This document shows, one piece after another, positions 25,537 to 33,968 of a DNA stretch of 64,000 nucleotides. This stretch comes from VRUE01 sp963715455 (GTDB lineage Bacteria; Actinomycetota; Thermoleophilia; Solirubrobacterales; 70-9), in NCBI GenBank assembly GCA_963715455.1, contig OY970245.1:62001-126000 (forward strand). Reading direction: 5' to 3'. Position 1 is the stretch's first letter; each line of letters starts with the position of its first letter. Below the pieces are notes generated by a model. It saw nothing but the letters and a program-made list of their open reading frames with translations, had not been told where the DNA came from and searched no databases. The position numbers and the translations under genes were made by a program.

Positions 25537-26706
25537 ATGGCGGACTTCGCCGACTACTACCGCGAGATCTACGCCCGTGGCCTGGGGGGTGAGACGCCCT
25601 CGATCCCGGTCGCGGTCGCCGAGCTGGAGCAGCGCGCAGCGGAAGTGATGGACGCGCGCGCCGCTAACTACGTCTTCGCTGGCGCCGGCAGCGAGGCGAC
25701 AATCGGCGCCAACCGTGCCGCCTTCCAGCGCCGCCGGATCGTGCCGCGCATGCTGCGCGACGTCGCCCAACGCGATCTCTCGACCACCGTGCTCGGCACG
25801 GAGATGCCCGCCCCGCTGCTGCTGGCGCCGATCGGCGTGCAGAAGGTCGTCCACCCCGAAGGCGAGCTGGCGACGGCGCGGGCAGCGGGCGGCCTCGGAC
25901 TGCCGCTGATCGCCAGCACCGCCTCAGCCTTCACGCTGGAGCAGATAGCTGATGCCGGCGGTGAGGCGCCGCGCTGGTTCCAGCTCTACTGGCCCAACGA
26001 CCGCGAGCTGACGGCGAGCCTCGTCAACCGCGCCGAGACGGCCGGCTACGCCGCGCTGGTGCTCACGGTCGACACTTTCATCCCCGGCTGGAAGCCGCGC
26101 GACCTGCAGCAGGCATGGCTCCCCTTTCTCGAGGGCACGGGGGTCGCCAACTACTTCGAGGACCCGGTCTTCCGCGCCGCCCTGGAGAAGACTCCCGAGG
26201 AGGACGTCGGCGCCGCCACCGGCCACTTCCTCGGTATCCAGGCCAACCCGTCGCTCTCCTGGGATGACCTCGGCTGGCTGCGCGAGCAGACCGAGCTGCC
26301 GATCGTCATCAAGGGGATCCAGCACCCCGAGGATGCCCGCGAGGCGGTTCGGCGCGGGATCGAGGGCATTGTCGTCTCCAACCACGGTGGCCGCCAAGTC
26401 GACGGGGCGATCGGCTCGCTCGACGCCCTACCGGCGATCGTCGAGGCGGCTGGCGGGGACTTGGCAATCCTCTTCGACAGCGGCGTGCGTGGCGGCGCCG
26501 ACGTGCTCAAGGCGCTGGCGCTCGGCGCCAGCGCCGTCTGCCTCGGCCGCCCCTACGTCTGGGGCCTTGCCCTCGAGGGACAGGCAGGAGTCGAAACGGT
26601 GCTCAAGATGGTGCTCGCCGAGCTCGACCTGAGCATGGCGCTCTGCGGCTACACCCGGCCCGAGCAGCTCGGCCCCGAGGCGCTGGCGGAGGACCCCGCA
26701 GCTTGA
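25537..26706 (+). CDS. FMN-dependent alpha-hydroxy-acid oxidase (lactate 2-monooxygenase-like)
   Basis: The product is about 389 aa, a (beta/alpha)8-barrel flavoprotein that oxidises L-2-hydroxy acids such as lactate. Seen: the FMN/active-site motif SNHGGRQVDGAI with catalytic His and Arg (about residues 277-288), the FMN-binding GIQHPEDA upstream, and GRPYVWGLALEGQ at the C-terminal end. The insertion around residues 190-230 and the DFADYYREIYARG start favour the lactate 2-monooxygenase group. The start is uncertain: ATG 25537 was taken; GTG 25516 and GTG 25435 are in frame, and no good ribosome-binding site is visible. The 5' region is AT-rich. Confidence 0.9.
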   Translation: MADFADYYREIYARGLGGETPSIPVAVAELEQRAAEVMDARAANYVFAGAGSEATIGANRAAFQRRRIVPRMLRDVAQRDLSTTVLGTEMPAPLLLAPIGVQKVVHPEGELATARAAGGLGLPLIASTASAFTLEQIADAGGEAPRWFQLYWPNDRELTASLVNRAETAGYAALVLTVDTFIPGWKPRDLQQAWLPFLEGTGVANYFEDPVFRAALEKTPEEDVGAATGHFLGIQANPSLSWDDLGWLREQTELPIVIKGIQHPEDAREAVRRGIEGIVVSNHGGRQVDGAIGSLDALPAIVEAAGGDLAILFDSGVRGGADVLKALALGASAVCLGRPYVWGLALEGQAGVETVLKMVLAELDLSMALCGYTRPEQLGPEALAEDPAA

Positions 26707-27719
26707 CCCGGCGGCCATTCCCAGCGGGAATGGCAAGCCTGGGATTGTCCGCGCTTACCCTTACCGCGCTGCTGCTCCCCCCTCCCGCCGCAAGCCTCGC
26801 GGGCAGCAGGGAGCAAGCGGCGCAGCGGCCCTGGAAACCGTCGGTTGCCGGCGCGCGCCGCTACGCCCGGGGACGCCTCGGCGAGGTCAGCTTCGCGATC
26901 ACCGGCCGGCGCCTGCCCCTGCGCGCATACCGAGGTGCGCGCACAGCCCCGGCAGCCAGCGTGATCAAGGCGATGCTGCTGGTCGCATATCTACGCCAGC
27001 CCTCAGTGCGCAAGCGCCGCCTGCGCGACGACGAGCGAGCACTGCTCGAACCGATGATCCGCATCTCCGACAACGCTGCCGGCATCCAGGTCGCGGCCCT
27101 GCTCGGCGAGGGCCAGGTTGAGCGGCTCGCCCATGCGGCGCGCATGCGCGACTTCCAGTGGGTCTACGAACCGGGCTGGCTCGGCGGCCTCTCGCAGATC
27201 AGCGCCCGCGACCAGGCCCGCTTCCTGCGGCGCTATGAGCGCTACGTTCCCGGGCGTCACCGGCGCTTTGCCCGCCACCTGCTGCGCTCAGTCGTCTCCT
27301 GGCAGCGCTGGGGCCTTGCCAGCGTGCGTCATCGCGGCTGGCGGCTCTACTTCAAGGGCGGCTGGGGAATCGCCGACGACGGCGTCGGCGCCGTCAGCCA
27401 TCAGGTCGCCTTCCTCGAGCGCGGCCATTGCCGGCTTGGATTGGCGATCCTTACCGAGCACAACCCCTCTACCACCTACGGAAACGAGACCCTGCGTGGG
27501 GTCGGCGTCCGTCTTCTGCACGGCCTCGGCGCCTCCCACTGCGGGCGGCGGGCGAAGATCCGCAGGCGACCCTCAGCCCGACTCGACCTTGGGGAAGAGC
27601 GGCGGCAGCTTCTCAACCCGCTGGCCGCCGGGGCGGGAACCAAGCTCGGCCAGAGCGCGGGAATCCTCTCCCAGGTTGGCGAGCAGCCGCTCGGCACTCT
27701 GGGGCAAGTAGGGCAGTAG
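26703..27719 (+). CDS. secreted SxxK serine hydrolase (class A beta-lactamase-like)
   Basis: The product is 338 aa with a signal peptide (about residues 1-34). It shows penicillin-recognising-enzyme motifs: SVIK (SxxK) near residue 86, SDN in RISDNAAG near 120, and a KTG-like KGG in YFKGGWGIADDG near 220. It lacks the class A ERxEP-type Omega-loop Glu in a form I can identify, so it may be a peptidoglycan-acting or inactive homologue rather than a resistance enzyme. Start TTG 26703 overlaps the stop of the oxidase gene (TTGA); ATG 26730 is the alternative. The last 49 codons overlap metG on the other strand by 147 bases. Confidence 0.75.
   Translation: MTRRPFPAGMASLGLSALTLTALLLPPPAASLAGSREQAAQRPWKPSVAGARRYARGRLGEVSFAITGRRLPLRAYRGARTAPAASVIKAMLLVAYLRQPSVRKRRLRDDERALLEPMIRISDNAAGIQVAALLGEGQVERLAHAARMRDFQWVYEPGWLGGLSQISARDQARFLRRYERYVPGRHRRFARHLLRSVVSWQRWGLASVRHRGWRLYFKGGWGIADDGVGAVSHQVAFLERGHCRLGLAILTEHNPSTTYGNETLRGVGVRLLHGLGASHCGRRAKIRRRPSARLDLGEERRQLLNPLAAGAGTKLGQSAGILSQVGEQPLGTLGQVGQ
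26715..26733. terminator. short perfect hairpin after the FMN oxidase gene
   Basis: Arms CCATTCCC and GGGAATGG with a 3-base loop lie nine bases after the oxidase stop. The 3' arm contains the ATG 26730 candidate start of the next gene, so it could modulate coupling rather than terminate transcription. Confidence 0.4.
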
Positions 27720-29075
27720 CAGCAGGGTCGTTACCCGCAGACCCTCGGCGAGGTTGTAGAGCACCTCATCGAGGCGCTCGGGATCGGCCTCGTCCTTGGC
27801 CAGCTCCCAGGGGCGGGTCTCCTCGACGTAGCGGTTGAGGCGCCGCACCAGCTTCCAGACCTGCTCCAGGGCCTGGGTCAGCTCGGCCCGGTCGAGCAAC
27901 TCGCAGAAGCGCGGCAGGGTGCCCTCGAAGTCCTCGGCGAGCACCGCGTCGACCGCTGCCACCGGCACGACGCCGTCGCGATAGCGCTCGATCATCGCCA
28001 GCACGCGGCTGGCCAGGTTGCCGTAGTCGTTGGCCAGCTCGGTCTCGTAGCGCGCCTCGAAGCCAGCGGTCGAGATCGCCCCGTCCTGGCCGAAGGACAC
28101 CTCGCGGAAGAGGTAGAAGCGCAGCGCGTCGGCGCCGAAGCGATCGATCACCTCGAAGGGGTCGAGCACGTTGCCGAGCGACTTCGACATCTTCTTCTCG
28201 CCCATCAACAGGTAGCCGTGGATCGTCATTCGCCGGGGCGGCTCGAGGTCGGCGGCCCAGAGCAGCGCCGGCCAGATCACCGCGTGGAACTTGAGGATGT
28301 CCTTGCCCAGCACGTGCAGCGAGGCCGGCCAGTAGCGCTCGGTCAGATCCTCGCCCTCGCGGGCGAAGCTGAGCGCGGTGACGTAGTTGAGCAGCGCGTC
28401 GAACCAGACGTACATGCGCTGGTCGGGGTCCCACGGCAGCGGCAGCCCCCACTTCAAGGTCGGCCGCGAAAGCGAGACATCCTCAAGCCCCCCCTTGATG
28501 AAGGAGACCGCCTCGTTGCGGCGGAAGTCGGGGACGACGAAGTCGGGGCGTTCCTCGTAGAGGCCTTCGAGCCGGCCCTGGAAGGCGGAGAGGCGGAAGA
28601 ACCAGTTCTCCTCCTTGACCCGCTCAAGCGGGATCTCGTGGATCGCGCAGGTCTGCCCCGGCCCCAGCTCGCGCTCGGTCTTGAAATCGGCGCAGCGCGG
28701 GCAGTACCAGCCTTCGTATGTCCCCTTGCTGACCCAGCCGTTGTCGTAGACGCGCTGCATGATCTCGGCGACCTTCGCCTTGTGGCGCGGGTCGGAGGTG
28801 CGGATGAAGAAGTCGTTGGTCGCGTCGATGATCGGCCCCAGCGCCTCGAACTTCTCCGCGTTGCGGTCGGCCAGCTCCTGCGGCGAAATGCCCTCGCGCT
28901 CGGCCGCGTTCTCGATCGGCTCGCCGTGCTCGTCAGTGCCGGTGAGGAAGAAGACGTCCTCGCCACGCTGGCGCATGTGACGGGCGAGGATGTCCGCCGC
29001 CAGGGTCGAGTAGGCATGGCCGAGGTGCGGCTCGGCGTTGACGTAATAGATCGGGGTCGTGACGTAGTACGACAT
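27573..29075 (-). CDS. metG: methionyl-tRNA synthetase
   Basis: This class I synthetase charges tRNA-Met. The product is 500 aa. The HIGH-type motif is HLGH (residues about 17-20), KMSKS is present at about residues 303-307, and the zinc knuckle is CPRC with a second pair C/H in the CP insertion (about 128-147). The anticodon-binding alpha-helical domain ends the protein; there is no C-terminal EMAP/tRBD domain. It follows rsmI by 11 bases. The 3' end overlaps the convergent serine hydrolase gene. Confidence 0.96.
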   Translation of the reverse strand: MSYYVTTPIYYVNAEPHLGHAYSTLAADILARHMRQRGEDVFFLTGTDEHGEPIENAAEREGISPQELADRNAEKFEALGPIIDATNDFFIRTSDPRHKAKVAEIMQRVYDNGWVSKGTYEGWYCPRCADFKTERELGPGQTCAIHEIPLERVKEENWFFRLSAFQGRLEGLYEERPDFVVPDFRRNEAVSFIKGGLEDVSLSRPTLKWGLPLPWDPDQRMYVWFDALLNYVTALSFAREGEDLTERYWPASLHVLGKDILKFHAVIWPALLWAADLEPPRRMTIHGYLLMGEKKMSKSLGNVLDPFEVIDRFGADALRFYLFREVSFGQDGAISTAGFEARYETELANDYGNLASRVLAMIERYRDGVVPVAAVDAVLAEDFEGTLPRFCELLDRAELTQALEQVWKLVRRLNRYVEETRPWELAKDEADPERLDEVLYNLAEGLRVTTLLLLPYLPQSAERLLANLGEDSRALAELGSRPGGQRVEKLPPLFPKVESG

Positions 29076-29086
29076 TGCGTCGCAGG

Positions 29087-29914
29087 CTACTTGCGCGGCT
29101 CGCGACCGGTCAGCGCCCTGTAGAGATCGTTCGCCCGGGTCCCGGTGAGCGCCGCGACGACACTGGCGGCGGCGCGCGGGCGGGCGCCCGACTGGACCAA
29201 GTGGCGCAGGGCGTCGACGGCGAAGCCGACGTCGCGGTCATGGTCCTCGGAGGCAGCGGGGCCGATGACCAGCACGATCTCGCCTTTGACGTCGCCGCGG
29301 AAGCGGCGCGCTAGTTCGGCCAGCGAGCCGCGGGAGACTTCCTCATGCATCTTGGTCAACTCGCGGCAGACTGCCGCTGGGCGGTCGGCGGCGATCGCGG
29401 CTAGGGCGGCGAGCGAGTCGCCGACACGGCGCGGCGACTCGAAGGCGACCACGGTCTCGGCCGAGCGCAGCACCCGCTCCATCTCGCCCGAGCGCTTGGG
29501 CAGGAAGCCCTCGAAGCGCCAGCGGTCGGTCGGCAGGCCGGAGGCGACCAGCGCGACCGGCACCACCGAGGGGCCGGGCAGCACGGTCACGTCGAGGTCG
29601 CGTTCGATGCAACGGCGGATCAGGCGATAGCCGGGATCGGAGATCGCCGGCATGCCCGCGTCAGAGACCAGCGCCACTCGTTCGCCGCGCTCGATGCGCT
29701 GCGCCAGCTCGGTCGCCCGCGCCGCTTCGTTGCCCTCGTGGTTGGAGACCAGCGGGGGCGCCGGGCGGATACCCAGCTTGTCGAGCAGGCCACCCGTGCG
29801 GCGAGTGTCCTCGCAGGCGATCCAATCGGCCGAGACGAGCGCCTCGCGCACCCGCGGCGTGACGTCGTCGAGGTTGCCGATTGGCGTCGGGCAGACGATC
29901 AGCTCGCCGGGCAT
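29087..29914 (-). CDS. rsmI: 16S rRNA (cytidine1402-2'-O)-methyltransferase
   Basis: RsmI 2'-O-methylates C1402 in the decoding centre of 16S rRNA. The product is 275 aa. Family signatures: VCPTPIGNLDDVTPRV at residues about 7-22, the tetrapyrrole-methylase-fold loop VSDAGMPAISDPGYRL at about 83-98, and PGPSVVPVALVASGLP following it. The C-terminal helical domain includes ALTGTRANDLYRAL. Its start overlaps the glucokinase stop by one base (TGATG), so the glk-rsmI-metG genes are translationally linked. Confidence 0.95.
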   Translation of the reverse strand: MPGELIVCPTPIGNLDDVTPRVREALVSADWIACEDTRRTGGLLDKLGIRPAPPLVSNHEGNEAARATELAQRIERGERVALVSDAGMPAISDPGYRLIRRCIERDLDVTVLPGPSVVPVALVASGLPTDRWRFEGFLPKRSGEMERVLRSAETVVAFESPRRVGDSLAALAAIAADRPAAVCRELTKMHEEVSRGSLAELARRFRGDVKGEIVLVIGPAASEDHDRDVGFAVDALRHLVQSGARPRAAASVVAALTGTRANDLYRALTGREPRK

Positions 29915-30876
29915 CAGCCCCTCCCTCGCTGCAGCTCAAGGCGCGCCATCGCTGCGGCGCCGATCATGCCGGCGTCGCTGCCCAGCTCGGCAGCGACCAC
30001 GGGGGTGCGCCTCATCGGCGGCAGGGCGCGGGCCTCGAGCTCACGCCGGGCGGGGTCGAGCAGCAGATCCCCGGCGGCGATTACGCCGCCGCCGATGACA
30101 AAGACGTCTGGCTCGAAGATGTTGGCGAAGCTGGCCAGGGCCACGCCGAGGCGACTGCCGACCAGGTCGAAGACAGCGACCGCCGTGACGTCACCGCCGA
30201 GCGCTGCCTCGGTGACCGCCTTACCGTCGATCGTCGCGCCCTCGGCGAGCATCTGACCCAAAGCCGAGCCTGGCTCGCGTTGGGCCGCCTCGCGGCCCTC
30301 GCGGCCGAGCGCTGTGCCCGAAGCGAGCGTCTCTATGCAGCCGCGCCCGGGACAGTTGCCCTGGCAGGGGGGGCCGTCGATCTCGATCACCGTGTGGCCC
30401 AGCTCGGCCCCGGCGCCGGTCGAACCCCGGTAGAGCTCGCCACCGAGGATCAAGCCACCGCCGATCCCGGTGCCGATCGTCAGCATCACCGCGTTCTGGG
30501 CGCCGCGGGCGGCGCCGTAGAGATGCTCGGCGAGAGCCGCGACGTTGGCGTCGTTATCGACGAAGACCGGCAGGCCGGTACGCCCACCGACGATCTCGCG
30601 CATCGGCACGTCGGTGAGCGGCAGGTTGACGGCGCTGACCGCGACGCCGCGCTCGTGGTCGATCGTCGCCGGGATGCCGAGGCCGACCGCTTCCACGCCT
30701 GGGTGAGGCTCCCGCGCCTCGCCCACCTCGCGCACCAGCAACTCGACTAGCTCATCCTCGGTCTGCCCGGTTGAAGCCTCGCGGCTCTCCCAGAGAACCT
30801 TCGAATCGGCATCGAGAACACCGAGCAGCATCTTCGTGCCGCCCAGGTCTACCCCAATGATTTCCCCTGCACTCAA
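29914..30876 (-). CDS. glk: ROK-family glucokinase
   Basis: This enzyme phosphorylates glucose with ATP. The product is 320 aa. The phosphate-binding DLGGTK is at residues 10-15, sugar-binding residues occur in FVDNDANVAALAE (about 106-118) and TGIGGGLILGGELYRG, and the ROK zinc motif is CQGNCPGRGC (about 170). The absence of an N-terminal helix-turn-helix argues for an enzyme and not a ROK repressor. It gives the glucose 6-phosphate used by zwf elsewhere in the window. It is divergent from the LCP gene by 45 bases. Confidence 0.92.
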   Translation of the reverse strand: MSAGEIIGVDLGGTKMLLGVLDADSKVLWESREASTGQTEDELVELLVREVGEAREPHPGVEAVGLGIPATIDHERGVAVSAVNLPLTDVPMREIVGGRTGLPVFVDNDANVAALAEHLYGAARGAQNAVMLTIGTGIGGGLILGGELYRGSTGAGAELGHTVIEIDGPPCQGNCPGRGCIETLASGTALGREGREAAQREPGSALGQMLAEGATIDGKAVTEAALGGDVTAVAVFDLVGSRLGVALASFANIFEPDVFVIGGGVIAAGDLLLDPARRELEARALPPMRRTPVVAAELGSDAGMIGAAAMARLELQRGRG

Positions 30877-30921
30877 GGCTGAGACCTCTGGGGCTGGGAG
30901 CGAGCGACCGCGAGCATCGGC

Positions 30922-32178
30922 ATGATTCCTAACCCTTTCATGGCTGGCAATGACGAGCAGCAGCCCTCTGGGCCGCCCGAGTACAAGGTCTACCGGTCCC
31001 GGAAAGGCCTTCTATCGAGGCTGCGGTCCCCCGACCTCTCCGGCCTCAGGGAGCGGACCCCACGCGCCCCCAAGTGGGGGCGCCGCGAGAAGCAGGACGA
31101 GCCCGAGCGACCCGACGAGCTGCGGCCGCGACGCCGCTGGAGCGGCAAGCGAGTGCTCAAGTGGGTCGGCCTGGCGGCACTCGGCTGGATCCTGCTCAGC
31201 TTTCTCGCCTTCGCCGTCTCGGCCCAGCTGCAGTCCTTCAAGCTCTCCGGTGAAGCCCGTGACGCCCTGCACGGCAACCCGCTGCTGCTGCCCAGCGCCC
31301 AGACGATCCTCGTGATCGGCACCGACGCCCGCCCGCCGGACAGCCTGGAGCCCGGCGGCATAGTCCCCACTGAGGAGTGCTTCGAGCAGCAGGCCCACGG
31401 CGACGCGCCGCACGGCGAATGCTCGGTCGGTGAATTCCGCGCCGACACGCTGATGCTGATCCGCGCCGGCGGCGGCGCCTTCCGCAAGCTCTCGATCCCC
31501 CGCGACACCTACGCCGAGATCCCCGGCCAGAGCCCGACGAAGATCAACGCCGCCTACGCCTTCGGCGGGGCGGCCGCGCAGATCGAAGCGGTCGAAGGCT
31601 TCCTCGACCTGCAGATCGACCACGTGGCGATCGTCGACTTCACCGGCTTCGAAGACCTGATCGACGCGGTAGGCGGGGTCGAGGTGAACCTCAAGCACAA
31701 GCTCTGCGCCGACATCTCCGGCGGCGCCGGCGGCGGCCAGGGCGGCGTCTCGATCCGCCTGCCCAAGGGCGAGAGCACGCTGAACGGCGAAAAGGCGCTT
31801 GCCTACGCCCGCGTGCGCAAGCCCAGCGAATGCCCCGGGCCCGGCAAGAGCTACTACTCGATCGGCTACAGCGACTACGACCGCGAGGAAGCTCAGCAGG
31901 AGGTGATCAACGGGATCAAGGGGCGCCTCACCGATCCCCTGCGCCTCCCCTACAACTTCGTCAAGGGCCCGATCATCGGCTGGGACGCGCCCAAGGCCTT
32001 CGTCAGCGACATGGGCTTCTTCACGATGCCCCAGCTAGTGCTGGCGGCGGCGATCGGCGGCAGCGGCCCCACCGACGTGCTCTGCTCGCATGGCGAATGC
32101 GGCGAAGGCCCGGAAAGCAGCCTCGAAGTCCCCGAGTCGACCCGCCAGCGCGCCGTCGACCGCCTACTCGACGGCTGA
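30922..32178 (+). CDS. LytR-CpsA-Psr (LCP) family cell-wall glycopolymer ligase
   Basis: The product is 418 aa. A long basic cytoplasmic N-terminus (about 75 residues, with a PERPDELRPRRRW segment) precedes one transmembrane helix (about 78-100) and an extracellular LCP domain (about 125-330). LCP hallmarks are FRADTLMLI and SIPRDTYAEIP (catalytic Asp and Arg) and KINAAYAFGG. LCP enzymes move polyprenyl-linked glycopolymers onto peptidoglycan. A Cys-rich insertion (EECF...GECS) is unusual and may form a disulfide. Start ATG 30922 or ATG 30940; no strong ribosome-binding site. Confidence 0.92.
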   Translation: MIPNPFMAGNDEQQPSGPPEYKVYRSRKGLLSRLRSPDLSGLRERTPRAPKWGRREKQDEPERPDELRPRRRWSGKRVLKWVGLAALGWILLSFLAFAVSAQLQSFKLSGEARDALHGNPLLLPSAQTILVIGTDARPPDSLEPGGIVPTEECFEQQAHGDAPHGECSVGEFRADTLMLIRAGGGAFRKLSIPRDTYAEIPGQSPTKINAAYAFGGAAAQIEAVEGFLDLQIDHVAIVDFTGFEDLIDAVGGVEVNLKHKLCADISGGAGGGQGGVSIRLPKGESTLNGEKALAYARVRKPSECPGPGKSYYSIGYSDYDREEAQQEVINGIKGRLTDPLRLPYNFVKGPIIGWDAPKAFVSDMGFFTMPQLVLAAAIGGSGPTDVLCSHGECGEGPESSLEVPESTRQRAVDRLLDG

Positions 32179-32188
32179 GTCTCGACGC

Positions 32189-32227
32189 GTGCTGCATTTG
32201 GCACCTATTTGGTGCTCGATGCAGCAC
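32189..32227. terminator. bidirectional hairpin between LCP and FmdB genes
   Basis: Outer arms GTGCTGCAT (32189-32197) and ATGCAGCAC (32219-32227) and an inner GGCACC/GGTGCT stem surround a TATTT loop. It is just after the LCP stop and abuts the stop of the convergent FmdB gene. Confidence 0.65.
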
Positions 32228-32533
32228 TCAATCGCTTGCGGGAGAGCTGGTCACCTTTGCGTCGCTTTTCGCGCTCGAGGAGGGGTCCGACTTCGAGTCA
32301 GAGGGCTTCGAATCTCCGGAGCTCTCACCCGAGGAGCCGTTGGCACCCGCCTTCTTCTTCTTGCCGTAGTCGGTGTTGTAGAAGCCCGAGCCCTTGAAGT
32401 GGACGGCTACCGGGTGCAGGACGCGCTCGGCGGGAGCGCCGCACTCCTGGCACTCGCTGAGCGCCTCGTCGCTCATCTTCTGGATCACGTCGAAGACGTG
32501 GCCGTTCTCGCATTTGTACTCGTAGATCGGCAT
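32228..32533 (-). CDS. FmdB-family zinc-ribbon protein
   Basis: The product is 101 aa. The N-terminal half is an FmdB (CxxC_CxxC_SSSS) zinc ribbon: MPIYEYKCENGH gives Cys and His ligands, and CQECGAPAERVLHPVAVHFKGSGFYNTDYG matches the family's second half (residues about 28-57). The first pair is Cys-x3-His instead of CxxC. The C-terminal 45 residues are a disordered Ser/Lys/Asp tail. Function is unknown; some members were proposed to regulate amidase expression. It is divergent from glyQS. Confidence 0.88.
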   Translation of the reverse strand: MPIYEYKCENGHVFDVIQKMSDEALSECQECGAPAERVLHPVAVHFKGSGFYNTDYGKKKKAGANGSSGESSGDSKPSDSKSDPSSSAKSDAKVTSSPASD

Positions 32534-32570
32534 GGCGGTGGGCGATTATCGCAGCCGATACGGTTCCGGC

Positions 32571-33962
32571 ATGTCAGCCGCCGAACCAGGCACGCGTCCA
32601 ACCGAGGTCTCGATGGAGGAGATCGTCGCGCTCTGCAAGCGGCGCGGCTTCGTCTTCCCCTCCTCGGAGATCTACGGCGGGCTCGGCTCGACCTACGACT
32701 ACGGCCACTACGGGGTGCTGCTCAAGAACAACGTCAAGGCCGAGTGGTGGCGGGCGATGCTGCAGGAGCGCGACGACATCGTCGCGCTCGACTCGGCGAT
32801 CCTCCAGCACCCGCGCGTCTGGGAGGCCTCCGGTCATCTGGAGGGCTTCACCGACCCGCTCGTCCAGTGCCTCGGCAAGTGTAAGAAGCGCTGGCGCGAG
32901 GATCACCTGCGCGAGGCGGTCGAGGCCGAAGGCGGCGACCCGAATGCCGAGCTGCGCTGCCCGGAGTGCGGCGGCGAGCTGTCGGAGCCGCGCCAGTTCA
33001 ACCTGATGTTCGAGACGCATGTCGGCCCGGTAGCCGGCGAGGGCTCAGAGGTCTACCTGCGCCCGGAGACGGCGCAGGGCATCTTCATCAACTTCAAGAA
33101 CGTGCTCGGCTTCGCCCGCAAGAAGCCGCCCTTCGGCATCGCCCAGATCGGCAAGTCCTTCCGCAACGAGATCACGCCGGGCAACTTCATCTTCCGCACC
33201 CGCGAGTTCGAACAGATGGAGATGGAGTTCTTCGTGCCGCCGGCCGAAGCGGAGCGCTGGTACCGCACCTGGATCGAAGAGCGCGAGCGCTGGTACACCG
33301 AGCTCGGCATCCGCCCCGAGTTCCTCCGCGTCCGCCCCCACGATTCCGATGAGCTCTCCCATTACTCATCAGGCACCAGCGACGTCGAGTACCTCTTCCC
33401 GATCGGCTGGTCGGAGCTGGAGGGGATCGCCAACCGCGGCGACTTCGACCTCACCCAGCACGCCAAGTTCAGCGGCGAGAAGCTCGAGTACTTCGACCAA
33501 CAGACCAAAGAGCGTTACGTCCCCCACGTGATCGAGCCGGCGGCCGGCGCCGACCGGGCGACGCTTGCCTTCCTGGTCGACGCCTACGACGTCGAGGAGG
33601 TCGAGGGGCGCCAGCGCACCGTGCTGCGCCTCCACCCGCGGCTCGCCCCGGTCAAGGCCGCCGTGCTGCCGCTGGTCTCCAAGGACGGCCTGCCGGAGAA
33701 GGCCCGGGCGATCTTCGAGGAGCTGCGCGGCCGCCTGCCGACCGAGTTCGACGAGGGCGGCTCGATCGGCAAGCGCTACCGCCGCCAGGACGAGATCGGC
33801 ACTCCCTGGGGCATCACCGTCGACCACCAGACGATGGAGGACGACACAGTCACCCTGCGCGATCGCGACTCGCTCGAGCAGGCCCGCCTGCCAATTGCCG
33901 GCCTCGCCGACGACCTCGCCGCCCGCCTGGCCCAGCCCTGGCGCACACCCAAGCTGGACTGA
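32571..33962 (+). CDS. glyQS: glycyl-tRNA synthetase, single-chain dimeric type
   Basis: The product is 463 aa, the alpha2-type class II enzyme seen in Actinomycetota. Start segment KRRGFVFPSSEIYGG and motif 2 GKSFRNEITPGNFIFRTREFEQME (seen around residues 197-220) are characteristic. A zinc-knuckle-like set of cysteines (CLGKCKKRW, CPECGGEL) lies at about 98-135, motif 3 is in the region of the YFDQ block, and the anticodon-binding domain occupies the last 110 residues. ATG 32571 is chosen over ATG 32532 because homologous proteins begin near this residue and the extension overlaps the divergent fmdB start. Confidence 0.95.
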   Translation: MSAAEPGTRPTEVSMEEIVALCKRRGFVFPSSEIYGGLGSTYDYGHYGVLLKNNVKAEWWRAMLQERDDIVALDSAILQHPRVWEASGHLEGFTDPLVQCLGKCKKRWREDHLREAVEAEGGDPNAELRCPECGGELSEPRQFNLMFETHVGPVAGEGSEVYLRPETAQGIFINFKNVLGFARKKPPFGIAQIGKSFRNEITPGNFIFRTREFEQMEMEFFVPPAEAERWYRTWIEERERWYTELGIRPEFLRVRPHDSDELSHYSSGTSDVEYLFPIGWSELEGIANRGDFDLTQHAKFSGEKLEYFDQQTKERYVPHVIEPAAGADRATLAFLVDAYDVEEVEGRQRTVLRLHPRLAPVKAAVLPLVSKDGLPEKARAIFEELRGRLPTEFDEGGSIGKRYRRQDEIGTPWGITVDHQTMEDDTVTLRDRDSLEQARLPIAGLADDLAARLAQPWRTPKLD

Positions 33963-33968
33963 GCCCCC

